From Sphingomonadales bacterium UBA2683 (GTDB lineage Bacteria; Pseudomonadota; Alphaproteobacteria; Sphingomonadales; Sphingomonadaceae): a DNA stretch of 64,000 nucleotides. The stretch covers positions 171,839 through 235,838 of the forward strand of contig DELZ01000005.1 of NCBI GenBank assembly GCA_002354635.1, written 5' to 3'. The notes under the pieces were generated by a model. The model had not been told where the DNA came from. It saw only the letters and a list, made by a program, of their open reading frames with translations, and did not search any database. Numbering within the stretch: position 1 is the first letter of the stretch; the number at the start of each line of letters is the position of its first letter. Below are positions 25,913-34,856 of this stretch, piece by piece. The position numbers and the translations under genes are program-made.

Positions 25913-27466
25913 ATGACCAGCAACCGTACCCATATTTTTCGCCTGCTCAAATGGGGCCGTACCCTCGCCAGACATGGCGCGTTGCGCGATCTGGAAAATC
26001 ACAAGGCAACGCCCCCGCAGGTCCGGCGACTGTTCCGCATCGCCCGGATCGGAACCTTCCAGCCACAGCATCCCAATTATTCCGCCGCGTTGCAGGCGAT
26101 CGGCCCGGCAGCAATCAAGCTCGGCCAGACTCTGGCGACCCGTCCCGATGTGATTGGCGAAGCGGCGGCGCGCGATCTGCTGCAATTGCAGGACAGTCTG
26201 CCGCCGGTGCCATTTGACCAGATTCGCGACGAGATCGAGCTCAGCCTCGGCAAGTCACTGGACGAACTGTACAGCTACATCGATCCCGATCCGGTGGGTG
26301 CCGCCTCGATCGCCCAGGTGCATCGTGCAACAACGCTGGATGGCAAGGATGTCGCGGTCAAGGTGCTGCGTCCCGGCATCATCAAGAAATTCACCCAGGA
26401 TATCGAAACCTACGAATGGGCCGCCGCGCATCTCGAAGCGCTGGGTGGCGAGGCAAAGCGCCTGCGCCCTCAACTGGTCATCGCCAATTTCCGCCGCTGG
26501 ACCATGCGCGAGCTGGATTTGCGCCGCGAGGCGGCAAGCGCTTCGGAACTCGCCGAGCATATGACCCAGGTGGATCAATATGAGATTCCCGCGATCGACT
26601 GGGACCGGACATCGGGACGGGTGCTGACGCTCGACTGGGTCGACGGTGTCAAGATCTCGAACCGCGACGAACTGGTCGCCGCCGGCCATGATCTCGATGC
26701 TATCGCCAACCGGCTGGTGCACACCTTCCTGAAACAGGCAATCGAAGCCGGCTATTTCCACGCCGACATGCATCAGGGCAATCTGTTCGTCAAAGCGGAC
26801 GGGACAATTGTCGCGATCGATTTCGGGATTATGGGCCGGATCAACAAGAAGGCACGCGTCTGGCTCGCGGAAATTCTCTACGGGCTGACAACCGGCAACT
26901 ACCGACGTGTCGCTGAAATCCATTTTGAAGCCCAATATGTCCCGGATCACCACAGCATGGAGGAATTTGCGACGGCCCTGCGGGCGGTCGGAGAACCGAT
27001 GCGCGGCAAACCGGTCAGCGAACTGTCGGTCGGAGATATGCTTGACGGCCTGTTTGCGATCACCCGCGATTTCGACATGGAAACCCAGCCGCATCTGCTG
27101 TTGCTGCAAAAGACGATGGTAATGGTCGAAGGGATCGCCACCGATCTCAATCCGCAGATCAATATGTGGGACACCAGCGGGCCCTATGTGAAACAGTGGA
27201 TCCGCGGCGAGTTGGGCCCGGAAGCGGCGATTGCCGACCGGATCAATGACGATCTCGATACACTGCTGCTGCTACCCGACATCGTCCGGCGGCTGGATCA
27301 GCAACTCCCCCGCAAGGGCGGAGCGCCTCCAGCACTGCCCTTGGCAGACGTCGAGCTGATGTGGGACAAGCGGAAAAAGGGCCAGAGCATCGGTTTCTGG
27401 CGCTACGCGCTGACGGCCGTTGTTGCTGGCGCGGCGGGAGCCGCAGCCATGCTCCTGTGGGGATAA
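25913..27466 (+). CDS. ubiB: Ubiquinone biosynthesis protein UbiB (ABC1/ADCK family)
   Basis: 517 residues with the KxGQ motif (AIKLGQTLATRPD), the A-rich nucleotide loop (DPVGAASIAQVHRAT), the invariant lysine (VAVKVLRPG), the catalytic-loop equivalent (HADMHQGNLFV) and metal motif (AIDFGIMGR), ending in a C-terminal hydrophobic helix (WRYALTAVVAGAAGAAAMLL). An atypical kinase/ATPase needed for ubiquinone synthesis, tethered to the inner membrane. The ATG at 25913 is preferred to the overlapping 25862. Confidence 0.95.
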   Translation: MTSNRTHIFRLLKWGRTLARHGALRDLENHKATPPQVRRLFRIARIGTFQPQHPNYSAALQAIGPAAIKLGQTLATRPDVIGEAAARDLLQLQDSLPPVPFDQIRDEIELSLGKSLDELYSYIDPDPVGAASIAQVHRATTLDGKDVAVKVLRPGIIKKFTQDIETYEWAAAHLEALGGEAKRLRPQLVIANFRRWTMRELDLRREAASASELAEHMTQVDQYEIPAIDWDRTSGRVLTLDWVDGVKISNRDELVAAGHDLDAIANRLVHTFLKQAIEAGYFHADMHQGNLFVKADGTIVAIDFGIMGRINKKARVWLAEILYGLTTGNYRRVAEIHFEAQYVPDHHSMEEFATALRAVGEPMRGKPVSELSVGDMLDGLFAITRDFDMETQPHLLLLQKTMVMVEGIATDLNPQINMWDTSGPYVKQWIRGELGPEAAIADRINDDLDTLLLLPDIVRRLDQQLPRKGGAPPALPLADVELMWDKRKKGQSIGFWRYALTAVVAGAAGAAAMLLWG

Positions 27467-27538
27467 GTCAGAAGGCAGCGCACAGGCCGTGACACATGCC
27501 GCTTGGCTTTGCGCCTGCTTGCCCCTAAATCGGACGGG

Positions 27539-28828
27539 ATGGCAAAATCCAAACATATCCTGCTGATCATCGGCGGCGGCATTGCGGCCTATAAGGCAGC
27601 GGAACTCATTCGCCTGATCAGAAAATCCGGGATGACCGTGCGCTGCGTGCTGACCGAATCGGGCGCCCAATTCGTCACGCCGATGACACTGGCGGCACTG
27701 TCGGAGAACGAGGTTCATACGACACTCTGGTCGCTGAAAGACGAGGCCGAGATGGGCCATATCCAGTTGTCCCGCGAAGCCGACTTGATCGTCATCTGCC
27801 CCGCTACCGCAAACCTGCTGGCGAAAATGGTGGGTGGGATTGCCGACGATCTGGCGACAACCCTGTTGCTGGCGACGGACAGCCCGGTACTGGCTGTGCC
27901 TGCGATGAATGTGCGCATGTGGCAGCATGCCGCGACCCAGCGCAATATCGCCCAGCTCAGAAAAGACGGAATCAAGGTGATGCATCCCGACGAGGGCGCC
28001 ATGGCCTGCGGCGAATTTGGTCCCGGCAGATTGCCCGAACCGGAGGCGATCCTGTCAGAAATCGTCCGCCAGCTTGGCGGCGAACCCGGTTCGGCCGGTC
28101 TTGCGGGGGAGAATGAACTGGGGGCAAATCCGCTCGACGGGCAGCCAGCCTTCGCCCCCGACCAGCATCGCCCGCTCCACGGCAAGCATGTACTGGTCAC
28201 TGCCGGTCCGACACACGAACCCATAGATCCGGTGCGCTATATCGCCAACCGCTCCTCCGGGCGCCAGGGCTTTGCCATTGCCGCTGCAGCAGCGGAAGCC
28301 GGTGCCCGGGTAACCCTGGTTGCTGGTCCGGTGCACCTGCCAACGCCGGCCGGCGTGCTGCGGGTTGATGTCGAAACCGCGCTGGAAATGGAGCGGGCCG
28401 TCCAGAATGCCCTGCCCGCCGAGGTCGCCATCATGGTCGCGGCCGTCGCCGACTGGCGGACCGACAGCCAGGCGGGCCAGAAGATCAAGAAGGAAGGCGC
28501 GGCACCCGCGCCGCTTCAATTGACCGAAAACCCCGACATACTGGCGGGTCTTGCCCGGCATGAACAGCGGCCCGGCTTGCTGATCGGCTTTGCCGCCGAA
28601 ACGGAGAAAATCGCAGACCATGCCAAAGCAAAACTGGAGAAAAAGTCCTGCGACTGGATTGTCGCCAATGATGTTTCCGGTCCGGTCGGAGAAAGCGTGA
28701 TGGGCGGAGCCGACAATAGCGTTCATATCGTCACAGGCACCGGAACCGAAATCTGGGAACGTCTGCCCAAGGCAGAAGTCGCGCGCCGTCTGGTTGCCAA
28801 GATCATTGAGGAGCTGGCAAATGTTTAA
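27539..28828 (+). CDS. coaBC: Bifunctional phosphopantothenoylcysteine decarboxylase/synthetase
   Basis: 429 residues. The N-terminal flavin-binding decarboxylase half (CoaC) has HILLIIGGGIAAYKAAELIR, the PxMNxxMW motif (PAMNVRMW) and the ACGEFGPGRLPEP flap; the C-terminal synthetase half (CoaB) has the TAGPTHEPIDPVRYIANRSS segment. Together they make 4'-phosphopantetheine for coenzyme A. An extra low-complexity linker (about residues 180-215) sits between the halves. The stop overlaps dut by 8 bases. Confidence 0.95.
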   Translation: MAKSKHILLIIGGGIAAYKAAELIRLIRKSGMTVRCVLTESGAQFVTPMTLAALSENEVHTTLWSLKDEAEMGHIQLSREADLIVICPATANLLAKMVGGIADDLATTLLLATDSPVLAVPAMNVRMWQHAATQRNIAQLRKDGIKVMHPDEGAMACGEFGPGRLPEPEAILSEIVRQLGGEPGSAGLAGENELGANPLDGQPAFAPDQHRPLHGKHVLVTAGPTHEPIDPVRYIANRSSGRQGFAIAAAAAEAGARVTLVAGPVHLPTPAGVLRVDVETALEMERAVQNALPAEVAIMVAAVADWRTDSQAGQKIKKEGAAPAPLQLTENPDILAGLARHEQRPGLLIGFAAETEKIADHAKAKLEKKSCDWIVANDVSGPVGESVMGGADNSVHIVTGTGTEIWERLPKAEVARRLVAKIIEELANV

Positions 28829-29267
28829 GCCCGTCGATATTGCCGTCAAACGGCTCGATCACGCCGGTGATCTGCCACTACCCTCCTATGAAACCGCCGG
28901 ATCGGCGGGAATGGATGTGCGCGCCGCTGAAGAGATGACCCTCGCTCCGGGTGAGCGCGGTCTGGTCGGGACAGGCCTGGCCTTTGCCATTCCCGCAGGA
29001 TATGAGATTCAGGTGCGGCCCCGTTCCGGCCTTGCCCTGAAAAAGGGGATCAGTATCCCCAATACACCGGGAACGATCGACAGCGATTATCGTGGTGAAC
29101 TGAAGGTCATCCTGCTCAACCATGGCGACCAAGATTTCATCATCGAGCGCGGGGACCGGATTGCGCAGATTGTTGTGGCCCCGGTCCAGCGCGGTATTCT
29201 CGTCGAAGTCGCGGATCTGGACGAAACGCAGCGGGGGTCTGGCGGTTTCGGGTCAACCGGCGTATAA
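28821..29267 (+). CDS. dut: dUTP diphosphatase
   Basis: 148 residues. The family motifs are in order: AGMDVRAAE (motif 1), RSGLALKKG (motif 2), NTPGTIDSDYRGELK (motif 3), RGDRIAQIVV (motif 4) and the C-terminal GSGGFGSTG arm (motif 5). It hydrolyses dUTP to dUMP and prevents uracil entering DNA. Its ATG lies inside the end of coaBC, an arrangement shared by many alphaproteobacteria. Confidence 0.97.
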   Translation: MFKPVDIAVKRLDHAGDLPLPSYETAGSAGMDVRAAEEMTLAPGERGLVGTGLAFAIPAGYEIQVRPRSGLALKKGISIPNTPGTIDSDYRGELKVILLNHGDQDFIIERGDRIAQIVVAPVQRGILVEVADLDETQRGSGGFGSTGV

Positions 29268-29302
29268 ATCGGGAATGGAATCGTTTTTGAAGAGGTAATG
29301 TA

Positions 29303-29710
29303 ATGATCAATATGATGGCCGCCATCGCACTGTCAGGCGCTTTTGCCGCCGCCGATGATATCGAAATCAAGGAGTTGTCTGCCGATTTCTATAATCTGGA
29401 GCTGGCCCAGTTCGAGAAAAAGCTGCCGGTGCTGGAACGGCACGAACGGCAAGCAGAACGGATCGCCAAAAAGGCCGATTGCAATCTGCCAACCGATATC
29501 GGCTGGGTTCATGCCCGGATCGATGTAGCCCTGCAGGTGTCCGCGGAGGGTCGCGTAACAAAGGTCGTTCCGGTTGAAACCGGCTGCCGGTCTCTGGAAT
29601 CCTATGTCATCGCGCATCTCACAAAATATGCCGGGCACGATGGTGCGGTCAAACGGACCGGCGACCAGAAGTGGTACCGGCAGGCGATCACTTTCCGCTG
29701 GCCTGAATGA
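29303..29710 (+). CDS. Exported hypothetical protein, TonB C-terminal-like
   Basis: 135 residues. A short hydrophobic N-terminus (MINMMAAIALSGAFAA) looks like a signal peptide. The part from about residue 68 (HARIDVALQVSAEGRVTKVV, then LESYVIAHLTKY) resembles a TonB/TolA-type C-terminal domain, here without a membrane anchor or Pro-rich stretch. Its stop overlaps the next ATG (ATGA), so it is coupled to the MoeB-like gene. Function unknown. Confidence 0.6.
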   Translation: MINMMAAIALSGAFAAADDIEIKELSADFYNLELAQFEKKLPVLERHERQAERIAKKADCNLPTDIGWVHARIDVALQVSAEGRVTKVVPVETGCRSLESYVIAHLTKYAGHDGAVKRTGDQKWYRQAITFRWPE

Positions 29711-30489
29711 GCCCACTCACCGACGAGCAGCTGGACCGCTATGCCCGCCATATTGTGCTCAAGGATATTGGCGGAGCGGGTCAGAAGAAGATTCTGGATG
29801 CGCATATACTGGTGGTCGGCGCGGGCGGCATTGGCTGTCCGGCGATCCAGTATCTGGCGGCAGCGGGAATCGGGACGCTGACCATTATCGACGATGATGT
29901 GGTGTCGCTTTCGAATTTGCAGCGGCAGGTTTTGTTCTCGGAAAATGATGTCGGGAAGGCAAAAGTCGAAGTTGCCAAAGGTGCCGCACAGCGCATCAAC
30001 CCCGAAACCCATATAAATACTATAAATCAAAGACTTACCGCGCAGCATTTTTCCGGCGATGCCGCAGCATTTTTTGCCCCTTTCGACGCGATCATCGACG
30101 GCAGTGACAATTACCAGACCCGCCTGCTGGTCTCCGATTTCTCCGTCGCGCACCGCGTGCCGCTGATTTCCGCGGCGATCGGGCAGTTCCAGGGCCAGCT
30201 CGGCACGTTCCGCGGCTGGGAGGCGGGCAAGCCCTGCTACCGCTGCTTTGTCGGCGACGCGCTCGACCCCGATGATTGCGACAATTGCAGCGAAGTTGGC
30301 GTGCTCGGCGCGATGGTCGGCCTGATGGGCAGCTTCGCGGCGATGGAAGCGATCCGCGTGGTCACCGGCTTCGGCCAGGATCCCGCCGGAAAACTCCAGC
30401 TTTTTGATGGCCTTGCCCCCGCGATGCGCAGCATCAACCTGCCCAAGGACCCGCATTGCAAGAGCTGCGGCACGGCGGCGCAAACTTAA
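29707..30489 (+). CDS. moeB: ThiF/MoeB-family adenylyltransferase
   Basis: 260 residues. ATP-binding loop GAGGIGCPAIQYLAAAG and IIDDD, the ring of residues around SDNYQTR, a catalytic-cysteine region (DNCSEVGVLGAMVG), and paired zinc cysteines (CYRC and CKSC). It activates the C-terminus of a sulfur-carrier protein (MoaD or ThiS type); which carrier is not evident here. The family resemblance is strong, the MoeB/ThiF distinction is not. Confidence 0.88.
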   Translation: MSPLTDEQLDRYARHIVLKDIGGAGQKKILDAHILVVGAGGIGCPAIQYLAAAGIGTLTIIDDDVVSLSNLQRQVLFSENDVGKAKVEVAKGAAQRINPETHINTINQRLTAQHFSGDAAAFFAPFDAIIDGSDNYQTRLLVSDFSVAHRVPLISAAIGQFQGQLGTFRGWEAGKPCYRCFVGDALDPDDCDNCSEVGVLGAMVGLMGSFAAMEAIRVVTGFGQDPAGKLQLFDGLAPAMRSINLPKDPHCKSCGTAAQT

Positions 30490-30578
30490 GCGGCGCGGGG
30501 TTCAAGGTGGTGGCCACTTGGCGGGTGGCACCTTGATCTGGGGCGCATTTGACGGGGTGCAGCGCCGGGACCTGCGCG

Positions 30579-30599
30579 CCCTCCTGTGAAAAGGAGGGG
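30579..30599. repeat. Short palindrome CCCTCCT-N6-AGGAGGG
   Basis: 7-base arms in the gap after moeB. Relatives of the same CCCTCC/GGAGGG type occur at 58089, 58224 and, with CCTCCCC/GGGGAGG arms, at 63957. They look like members of a dispersed small palindrome family. Confidence 0.6.
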
Positions 30600-30675
30600 C
30601 TTGCCCGCCGTAATGACGATGCTTCCCAAGAACGGAAACGGACTCTAGGATGGCCGGAAAACAGGGAGGACCATC

Positions 30676-31080
30676 ATGACATTACCCGTAACCGGCCTGG
30701 CCGCCGCCATCTGCGCACTGCTGCTGATTTATTGCGCCTATGCCACCGTCAGGCAGCGGCTCGCCAGCCAGATCGGCTTTGGCGACGGCGACAATCCCGA
30801 TCTGCTCACCGCCCGGCGCATCCATGCCAATCTGTCGGAACATGCGCCGATTTTCCTGATCATGCTCGGCGTCCTGGAACTGGCCAACGCCCATCATTTT
30901 GGTCTGACCACCATTACCGCCCTGTTCCTGGTCGGCCGGGTCGCGCATATCGTCGGCATGAACCAGCATCACAAGGGCGGCTCCCCGCGCTTCCGCCAGC
31001 TGGGTGTGATCACCACCTGGCTGACCATGGCGGCACTGGCGCTGTGGATCCTGTTTCTGTTTGCAACCATGCATATTTAG
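30676..31080 (+). CDS. MAPEG family membrane protein (second copy)
   Basis: 134 residues with four hydrophobic helices and the MAPEG core (RRIHANLSEHAPIFLIMLGV ... LVGRVAHIVGMNQHHKGG). GAGGACCATC precedes the ATG. It is a paralogue of the protein at 2794, sharing the VGRVAH-hxGM segment. Inner-membrane protein of unknown substrate, possibly a glutathione-dependent enzyme. Confidence 0.85.
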   Translation: MTLPVTGLAAAICALLLIYCAYATVRQRLASQIGFGDGDNPDLLTARRIHANLSEHAPIFLIMLGVLELANAHHFGLTTITALFLVGRVAHIVGMNQHHKGGSPRFRQLGVITTWLTMAALALWILFLFATMHI

Positions 31081-31341
31081 GGCGGGAGGGTGATCAGAGA
31101 AGTTTTCCCGTAGCGGGTATCGCGGAAGCGGCCATTTGATTTGGTCGCTTCTGACGGCGATAGATGGTTGGGAAAATAGACAATCGTGATCGCTCGCTGC
31201 GGCGTCTGCTCATGGGCCGCTTGCGGAATGTCGGCTTATGGGGCCGTCAATCCAGTAAGCGGTCAACAAACATCGAGCTGCTTGCAATGGCTGCTTCCGC
31301 CCCACTTGCGGTCATTTACTCATCAGGCTAGTTTTGACAAA
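31081..31341. other. Gene-free stretch with hairpin and degenerate repeat
   Basis: No supported gene. It contains a hairpin with 10-base arms (GAAGCGGCCA at 31125-31134, TGGTCGCTTC at 31142-31151) and a repeat fragment AATGTCGGCTTATGG near 31227 whose relatives flank the next gene (see finding). Confidence 0.4.
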
Positions 31342-31749
31342 ATGACCTCACGCTCAATCGCTTTCCTAACAATAATGCATGCAGCATTGTCTGCTTTTGC
31401 AAGCGCAATCCTCTATTTGCTGATCGGCTCAATCGCCCTTCGATCGGTCGCGTTATCTGGCGATGCTTTCCTTTGGCTAGCGGCAGTCACGCTCGTATTG
31501 CTGCCGATTACAGCCTTCTCTGCTTTGGCAGTTCATCAGGCATCGCGGATAATCCAGCGGCATCGAATGATCATCTATCTTGTGATTGTTCCCACGCTTG
31601 CGGCTATCAGCACCACAGCTTTCCACTATTACATGAGCGAGGTTTCGCCGGCGACCAATTGGCAGAGGGGATGGTGGCTGCCCACTATCGCTTCGTTATT
31701 AGCTGCTGGACTAGCTTTGACGGGTGGTCGCACAAAAGCTGAATTATAA
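31342..31749 (+). CDS. Four-helix membrane protein, unknown
   Basis: 135 residues with four clear hydrophobic helices (about 7-30, 38-60, 72-95 and 110-128) and few charged residues. The ATG at 31342 is chosen because it begins directly at the first helix; a longer in-frame start at 31186 would add a hydrophilic tail of no known type. Codon use is more AT-rich than in neighbouring genes, and repeat fragments lie on both sides, so it may be an acquired or fast-evolving gene. No family recognised. Confidence 0.5.
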   Translation: MTSRSIAFLTIMHAALSAFASAILYLLIGSIALRSVALSGDAFLWLAAVTLVLLPITAFSALAVHQASRIIQRHRMIIYLVIVPTLAAISTTAFHYYMSEVSPATNWQRGWWLPTIASLLAAGLALTGGRTKAEL

Positions 31750-32030
31750 TAATGTCCGTTTCCCACCCAGTTGTTGCCGTTCCGGTGCAAGAAATTTCTG
31801 TGGGATGAATGGCAGCTTTCAGGATCTGACCAGTGGACTCCGAATGACGACAATTGGGGCGCAAAGCTGCCTGGCAATTGGTTTGTTAGCTCTCCACTCT
31901 CGCGCCGCTATCAAACCGACAGCCCGTCCATCTGCAATATCCGCTCCAATGGCCCAAACGGACATTGGTTTTAGCCGCAGGCCACTGACCCCCGCCAGAG
32001 CTCCGCATCAAGTGCGGAGCACGCCCTCCC
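31750..32030. other. Gene-free stretch with repeat fragments and a hairpin
   Basis: No supported gene. AATGTCCGTTT occurs at about 31752 and, inverted, near 31965. A perfect hairpin GCTCCGCA (32000-32007) / TGCGGAGC (32013-32020) lies just before the GFA gene end and may terminate it on the minus strand. Confidence 0.45.
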
Positions 32031-32405
32031 CTAAAAACGCGCCCCGTCCACCTGCCTCACCGGCAAATGCCCCCACTCCGCCAGAACAAATATCCGCATG
32101 TTCACCCCCATCCGCTCCGGCGGGGCGGTTATCGGGGTCCAGTGGGTGTGGGTGCCGCAGGTGCGGCAGTTCCAGGTGGTGATCATCTTGTCGCCCTGGA
32201 CATAGGGGTTCAGCGCATCGGGGGCTGCTTCGACGGTCACTTCGTCGGGATGCCAGTAGCCGCCGATCCAGCCGGTCTTGCGGCACAGCGAGCAATTGCA
32301 CCTCGAGACCTGTGCGGGTGGTGCCGGCACCGTGATCCGGACAGCGCCGCAATGGCAGCTGCCGGCCAGCGCAGAGCCGCTGGTCTCAGACCCGCTCATC
32401 CCCAA
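32031..32405 (-). CDS. GFA family zinc protein
   Basis: 124 residues. Cysteine patterns SCHCGAVRI, CNCSLCRKTG and CRTCGTHTH are the CENP-V/GFA (glutathione-dependent formaldehyde-activating) zinc-binding layout, but the family has wide substrate range. The 5' end overlaps the sirtuin gene end by 20 bases. Cytoplasmic. Confidence 0.87.
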   Translation of the reverse strand: MGMSGSETSGSALAGSCHCGAVRITVPAPPAQVSRCNCSLCRKTGWIGGYWHPDEVTVEAAPDALNPYVQGDKMITTWNCRTCGTHTHWTPITAPPERMGVNMRIFVLAEWGHLPVRQVDGARF

Positions 32406-33108
32406 CCTCCCGCAACAGACCTTCCACCCAGCCAGGCACCAGATCCCCTGCCCTGCCCATCCGGCTTTCGTGAAAATGGAAGCTGCCCTCCGACGGGTCG
32501 AGATTCATCTCCAGCGTCTGCGCGCCATGATAGCGCGCGCTCTGGACAAAGCCGGCGGCCGGATAGACCGCGCCCGATGTGCCGATCGAGACAAACAGGT
32601 CGCACTGCACCAGCGCCGCCTCGATCCGCTCCATCTGGTAGGGCATTTCGCCGAACCAGACGATATCGGGGCGCAGATAGCCGGCCTGACTGCAGCGCGG
32701 ACAGGCCGGTGTCGAAGCGAGCTGTCCTTCAAAGGCGGAGCGACCATCACAAAAGCGGCACCAGACGCTGTTCAATTCGCCGTGCATATGCAGCAGGCGT
32801 TTTGAACCGGCGCGGTCGTGCAGATCATCGACATTTTGCGTCACCAGCAGCAAGTCGCCCGGCCATTTGGCGTCGAGCTTCGCCAGCGCCTGATGCGCCG
32901 CATTGGGCTGCACGGTCTGCAGCTTCGCACGGCGCTCGTCGTAGAAATTCTGCACCAGCGCCGGATCGCGGGCAAAGGCCTCGGGCGTAGCGACATCCTC
33001 GACCCGATGCCCCTCCCACAGGCCATCCGGCCCGCGAAAGGTGGCGACCCCGCTTTCGGCGCTGATCCCCGCACCGGTCAGGATGACGATATTCTGTATG
33101 TCCTTCAT
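32386..33108 (-). CDS. cobB: NAD-dependent protein deacylase (class III sirtuin, CobB)
   Basis: 240 residues from MKDIQNIVILTGAGISAESG. NAD-binding GAGIS, FRG, the TQNVDDLHDRAG loop, the catalytic His109 (LHMHGEL) and zinc cysteines C117, C120, C136 and C139 are visible. Tyr56 and Arg59 in NFYDERR match the Y-x-x-R pair that lets CobB remove succinyl and malonyl groups. In-frame ATGs 9 to 12 bases upstream (33117, 33120) are alternatives. Confidence 0.93.
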   Translation of the reverse strand: MKDIQNIVILTGAGISAESGVATFRGPDGLWEGHRVEDVATPEAFARDPALVQNFYDERRAKLQTVQPNAAHQALAKLDAKWPGDLLLVTQNVDDLHDRAGSKRLLHMHGELNSVWCRFCDGRSAFEGQLASTPACPRCSQAGYLRPDIVWFGEMPYQMERIEAALVQCDLFVSIGTSGAVYPAAGFVQSARYHGAQTLEMNLDPSEGSFHFHESRMGRAGDLVPGWVEGLLREVGDERV

Positions 33109-33122
33109 GCATCCCATCATAA

Positions 33123-33360
33123 CCGTTCGCTTCGAGCGAAGTCGAGAAGCATTTGGCGCACCTGGTCGAGATACCGGGGGCCCGCGTGTCTCGACTTCGC
33201 TCGACACGAACGGCGAACGGAAGCTTGATCCTGCGGCCATGCCGAGAAGCTTTGCACGCTATTCAAAAACCGTTAGTGGTGAGCCTGTCGAACCACGCCT
33301 CGCTTCTATATGCGTCGTTGGCTTCGCCGACCTTCGGTTCGACAAGCTCAGGACTAACGG
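33123..33360. repeat. Cluster of two inverted repeat families
   Basis: Between cobB and dapB (284 bases without a gene). Family A: CCGTTCGCTTCGAGCGAAG at 33123 and an inverted copy (TCTCGACTTCGCTCGACACG) at 33189; a further copy is at 63505. Family B: GTTAGTGGTGAGCCTGTCG near 33272 and its inverted partner CTTCGGTTCGACAAGCTCAG at 33332-33351, ending in the same ACTAACGG. They resemble the REP-like intergenic elements of sphingomonads. Confidence 0.7.
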
Positions 33361-33392
33361 AATCAAATGACCATGACGACAGGGACCGGAAT

Positions 33393-34121
33393 ATGACAGC
33401 CATCGGAATTATCGGCAGCAAGGGGCGCATGGGACAGGCGCTGGTCGAGGCGATTGCCGAGGCGGGGCAGAGCCATGCCGGTGGCGCGGATCAGGGCGAT
33501 GATATCACCGAACTGGTCGCGGCCAGCGATGTGCTGGTCGATTTTTCCTCGCCGAAGGCGCTGCAGGCGACGCTGGATGCCTGCATCGCGGCGGGCAAGC
33601 CCGTCGTCATCGGCACCACCGGGCTGGAAGACGCGGATCACGCCGCGATCGACGAGGCAGCGGAACAGATTCCGATCCTGCAGACCGGCAATACATCGCT
33701 GGGCGTCAATATGCTGGCGGCGCTGGTCGAGCAGGCGGCGAGCAGGCTGGGCGACGACTGGGATATCGAGATTCTGGAGATGCATCACCGGCACAAGGTC
33801 GACGCGCCGAGCGGCACCGCGAAATTGCTGGGCCAGGCAGCGGCACGCGGTCGCAGCATCGACCTGGACGCCCACCGGGAAAGCGGCCGCGACGGCATTA
33901 CCGGCGCGCGGGCGAAGGGCGCGATCGGCTTTGCCGCGCTGCGCGGCGGATCGGTCGCCGGCGACCACACGGTGATCCTGGCCGGAAACGAGGAACGGAT
34001 CGAACTGAGCCACCGGGCCGAGAACCGGATGATCTTTGCAAGGGGTGCGGTCAAGGCGGCGGCGTGGCTGGTCGGGCAGAAGGCCGGCCGGTACGGGATG
34101 GACGGGGTTTTGGGGTTTTAA
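33393..34121 (+). CDS. dapB: 4-hydroxy-tetrahydrodipicolinate reductase
   Basis: 242 residues. NAD(P)-binding IGIIGSKGRMGQ, the central GTTG (VVIGTTGLE) and the substrate-binding signature EMHHRHKVDAPSGTA are present. It reduces the dihydrodipicolinate precursor for DAP and lysine. The ATG at 33393 matches the family start; the longer frame runs through repeat DNA. Confidence 0.97.
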   Translation: MTAIGIIGSKGRMGQALVEAIAEAGQSHAGGADQGDDITELVAASDVLVDFSSPKALQATLDACIAAGKPVVIGTTGLEDADHAAIDEAAEQIPILQTGNTSLGVNMLAALVEQAASRLGDDWDIEILEMHHRHKVDAPSGTAKLLGQAAARGRSIDLDAHRESGRDGITGARAKGAIGFAALRGGSVAGDHTVILAGNEERIELSHRAENRMIFARGAVKAAAWLVGQKAGRYGMDGVLGF

Positions 34122-34173
34122 CGTTGGTCTCCTAAAATTCACAGTCAATAGCCCGTCATCTTGCGCGATGGCG

Positions 34174-34686
34174 TCATGTTTCGCTGTTGTTCGCCTCGCT
34201 ATGCCGCTTGGCTCGCTCCGCCGCTGACTCGGGAGCGTCTTGCACCGCGCCGACATCGATCGGGGCGTAATCGTCGATGTTGAACTCGGCATAATCGGCA
34301 TGCCGGTCGTCGAGGCCGGCATCGCCACCAAAATTCTCGTCATTCCAGGCTTGCAGCCGTTCCAGCCGCAGCCGGTCAATTTTCCGCGCCGGCTCGGCCG
34401 GCATCAGGACGCGGGCACCGTTCACATACCGCCCTGTTTGATGGCCGACTTCGCCATATTGCGGGGACGGGGCCCGAGCCATCTTGATATTTGCCTCTGG
34501 CATCGCAAATGCATTTTGTCCGAGAGCATAGCGCTCGACCGGGTCTGCGGGCAGATTTGCCGAAAGTCGGGGATGCATCGATTGCTCGGTAACGTGGCCC
34601 AGTCCCAATCCCGACATCAGGGCCAGCGACACCCCGATCGTTGTGTAGGAAAAAATTTCCGTCAGCGTGGTTTTTTGACGTCCCAT
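34174..34686 (-). CDS. Membrane-anchored hypothetical protein, 170 residues
   Basis: From MGRQKTTLTEIFSYTTIGVS, one N-terminal membrane helix (residues about 12-32) then a soluble acidic domain of unknown fold ending in HSEANNSET. The longer ATG at 34749 would translate the repeat at 34723 and is not preferred. Convergent with dapB, 52 bases between stops. No family recognised. Confidence 0.6.
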   Translation of the reverse strand: MGRQKTTLTEIFSYTTIGVSLALMSGLGLGHVTEQSMHPRLSANLPADPVERYALGQNAFAMPEANIKMARAPSPQYGEVGHQTGRYVNGARVLMPAEPARKIDRLRLERLQAWNDENFGGDAGLDDRHADYAEFNIDDYAPIDVGAVQDAPESAAERAKRHSEANNSET

Positions 34687-34722
34687 GAGCCATTTACGCG
34701 CGGCTTTCCAATCCGTTCCCGA

Positions 34723-34747
34723 AACTGCGGTGACAGTGCACTGAATC
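34723..34747. repeat. Dispersed 25-base element, copy 1
   Basis: Begins AACTGCGGTGAC and contains CAGTGCACTG, a perfect 10-base palindrome. A second copy (23 of 25 identical, same orientation) is at 36878. Here it lies 37 bases upstream of the minus-strand gene at 34686. Confidence 0.65.
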
Positions 34748-34856
34748 AAATTACGCGGTCGCCCCAGCGCAGGGCACAGGGGGCGAAAGCTTCCTCAAAG
34801 TTTTCTTGGGCCGAGCGGGCTAGCCCGGCTATTCTTCGCGCACGGTCGATTGGTTG

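Noticed and set aside
34687..34749. Longer start for the hypothetical gene at 34174
   Set aside because: The added codons translate the dispersed repeat at 34723, so the shorter ATG at 34686 is preferred.
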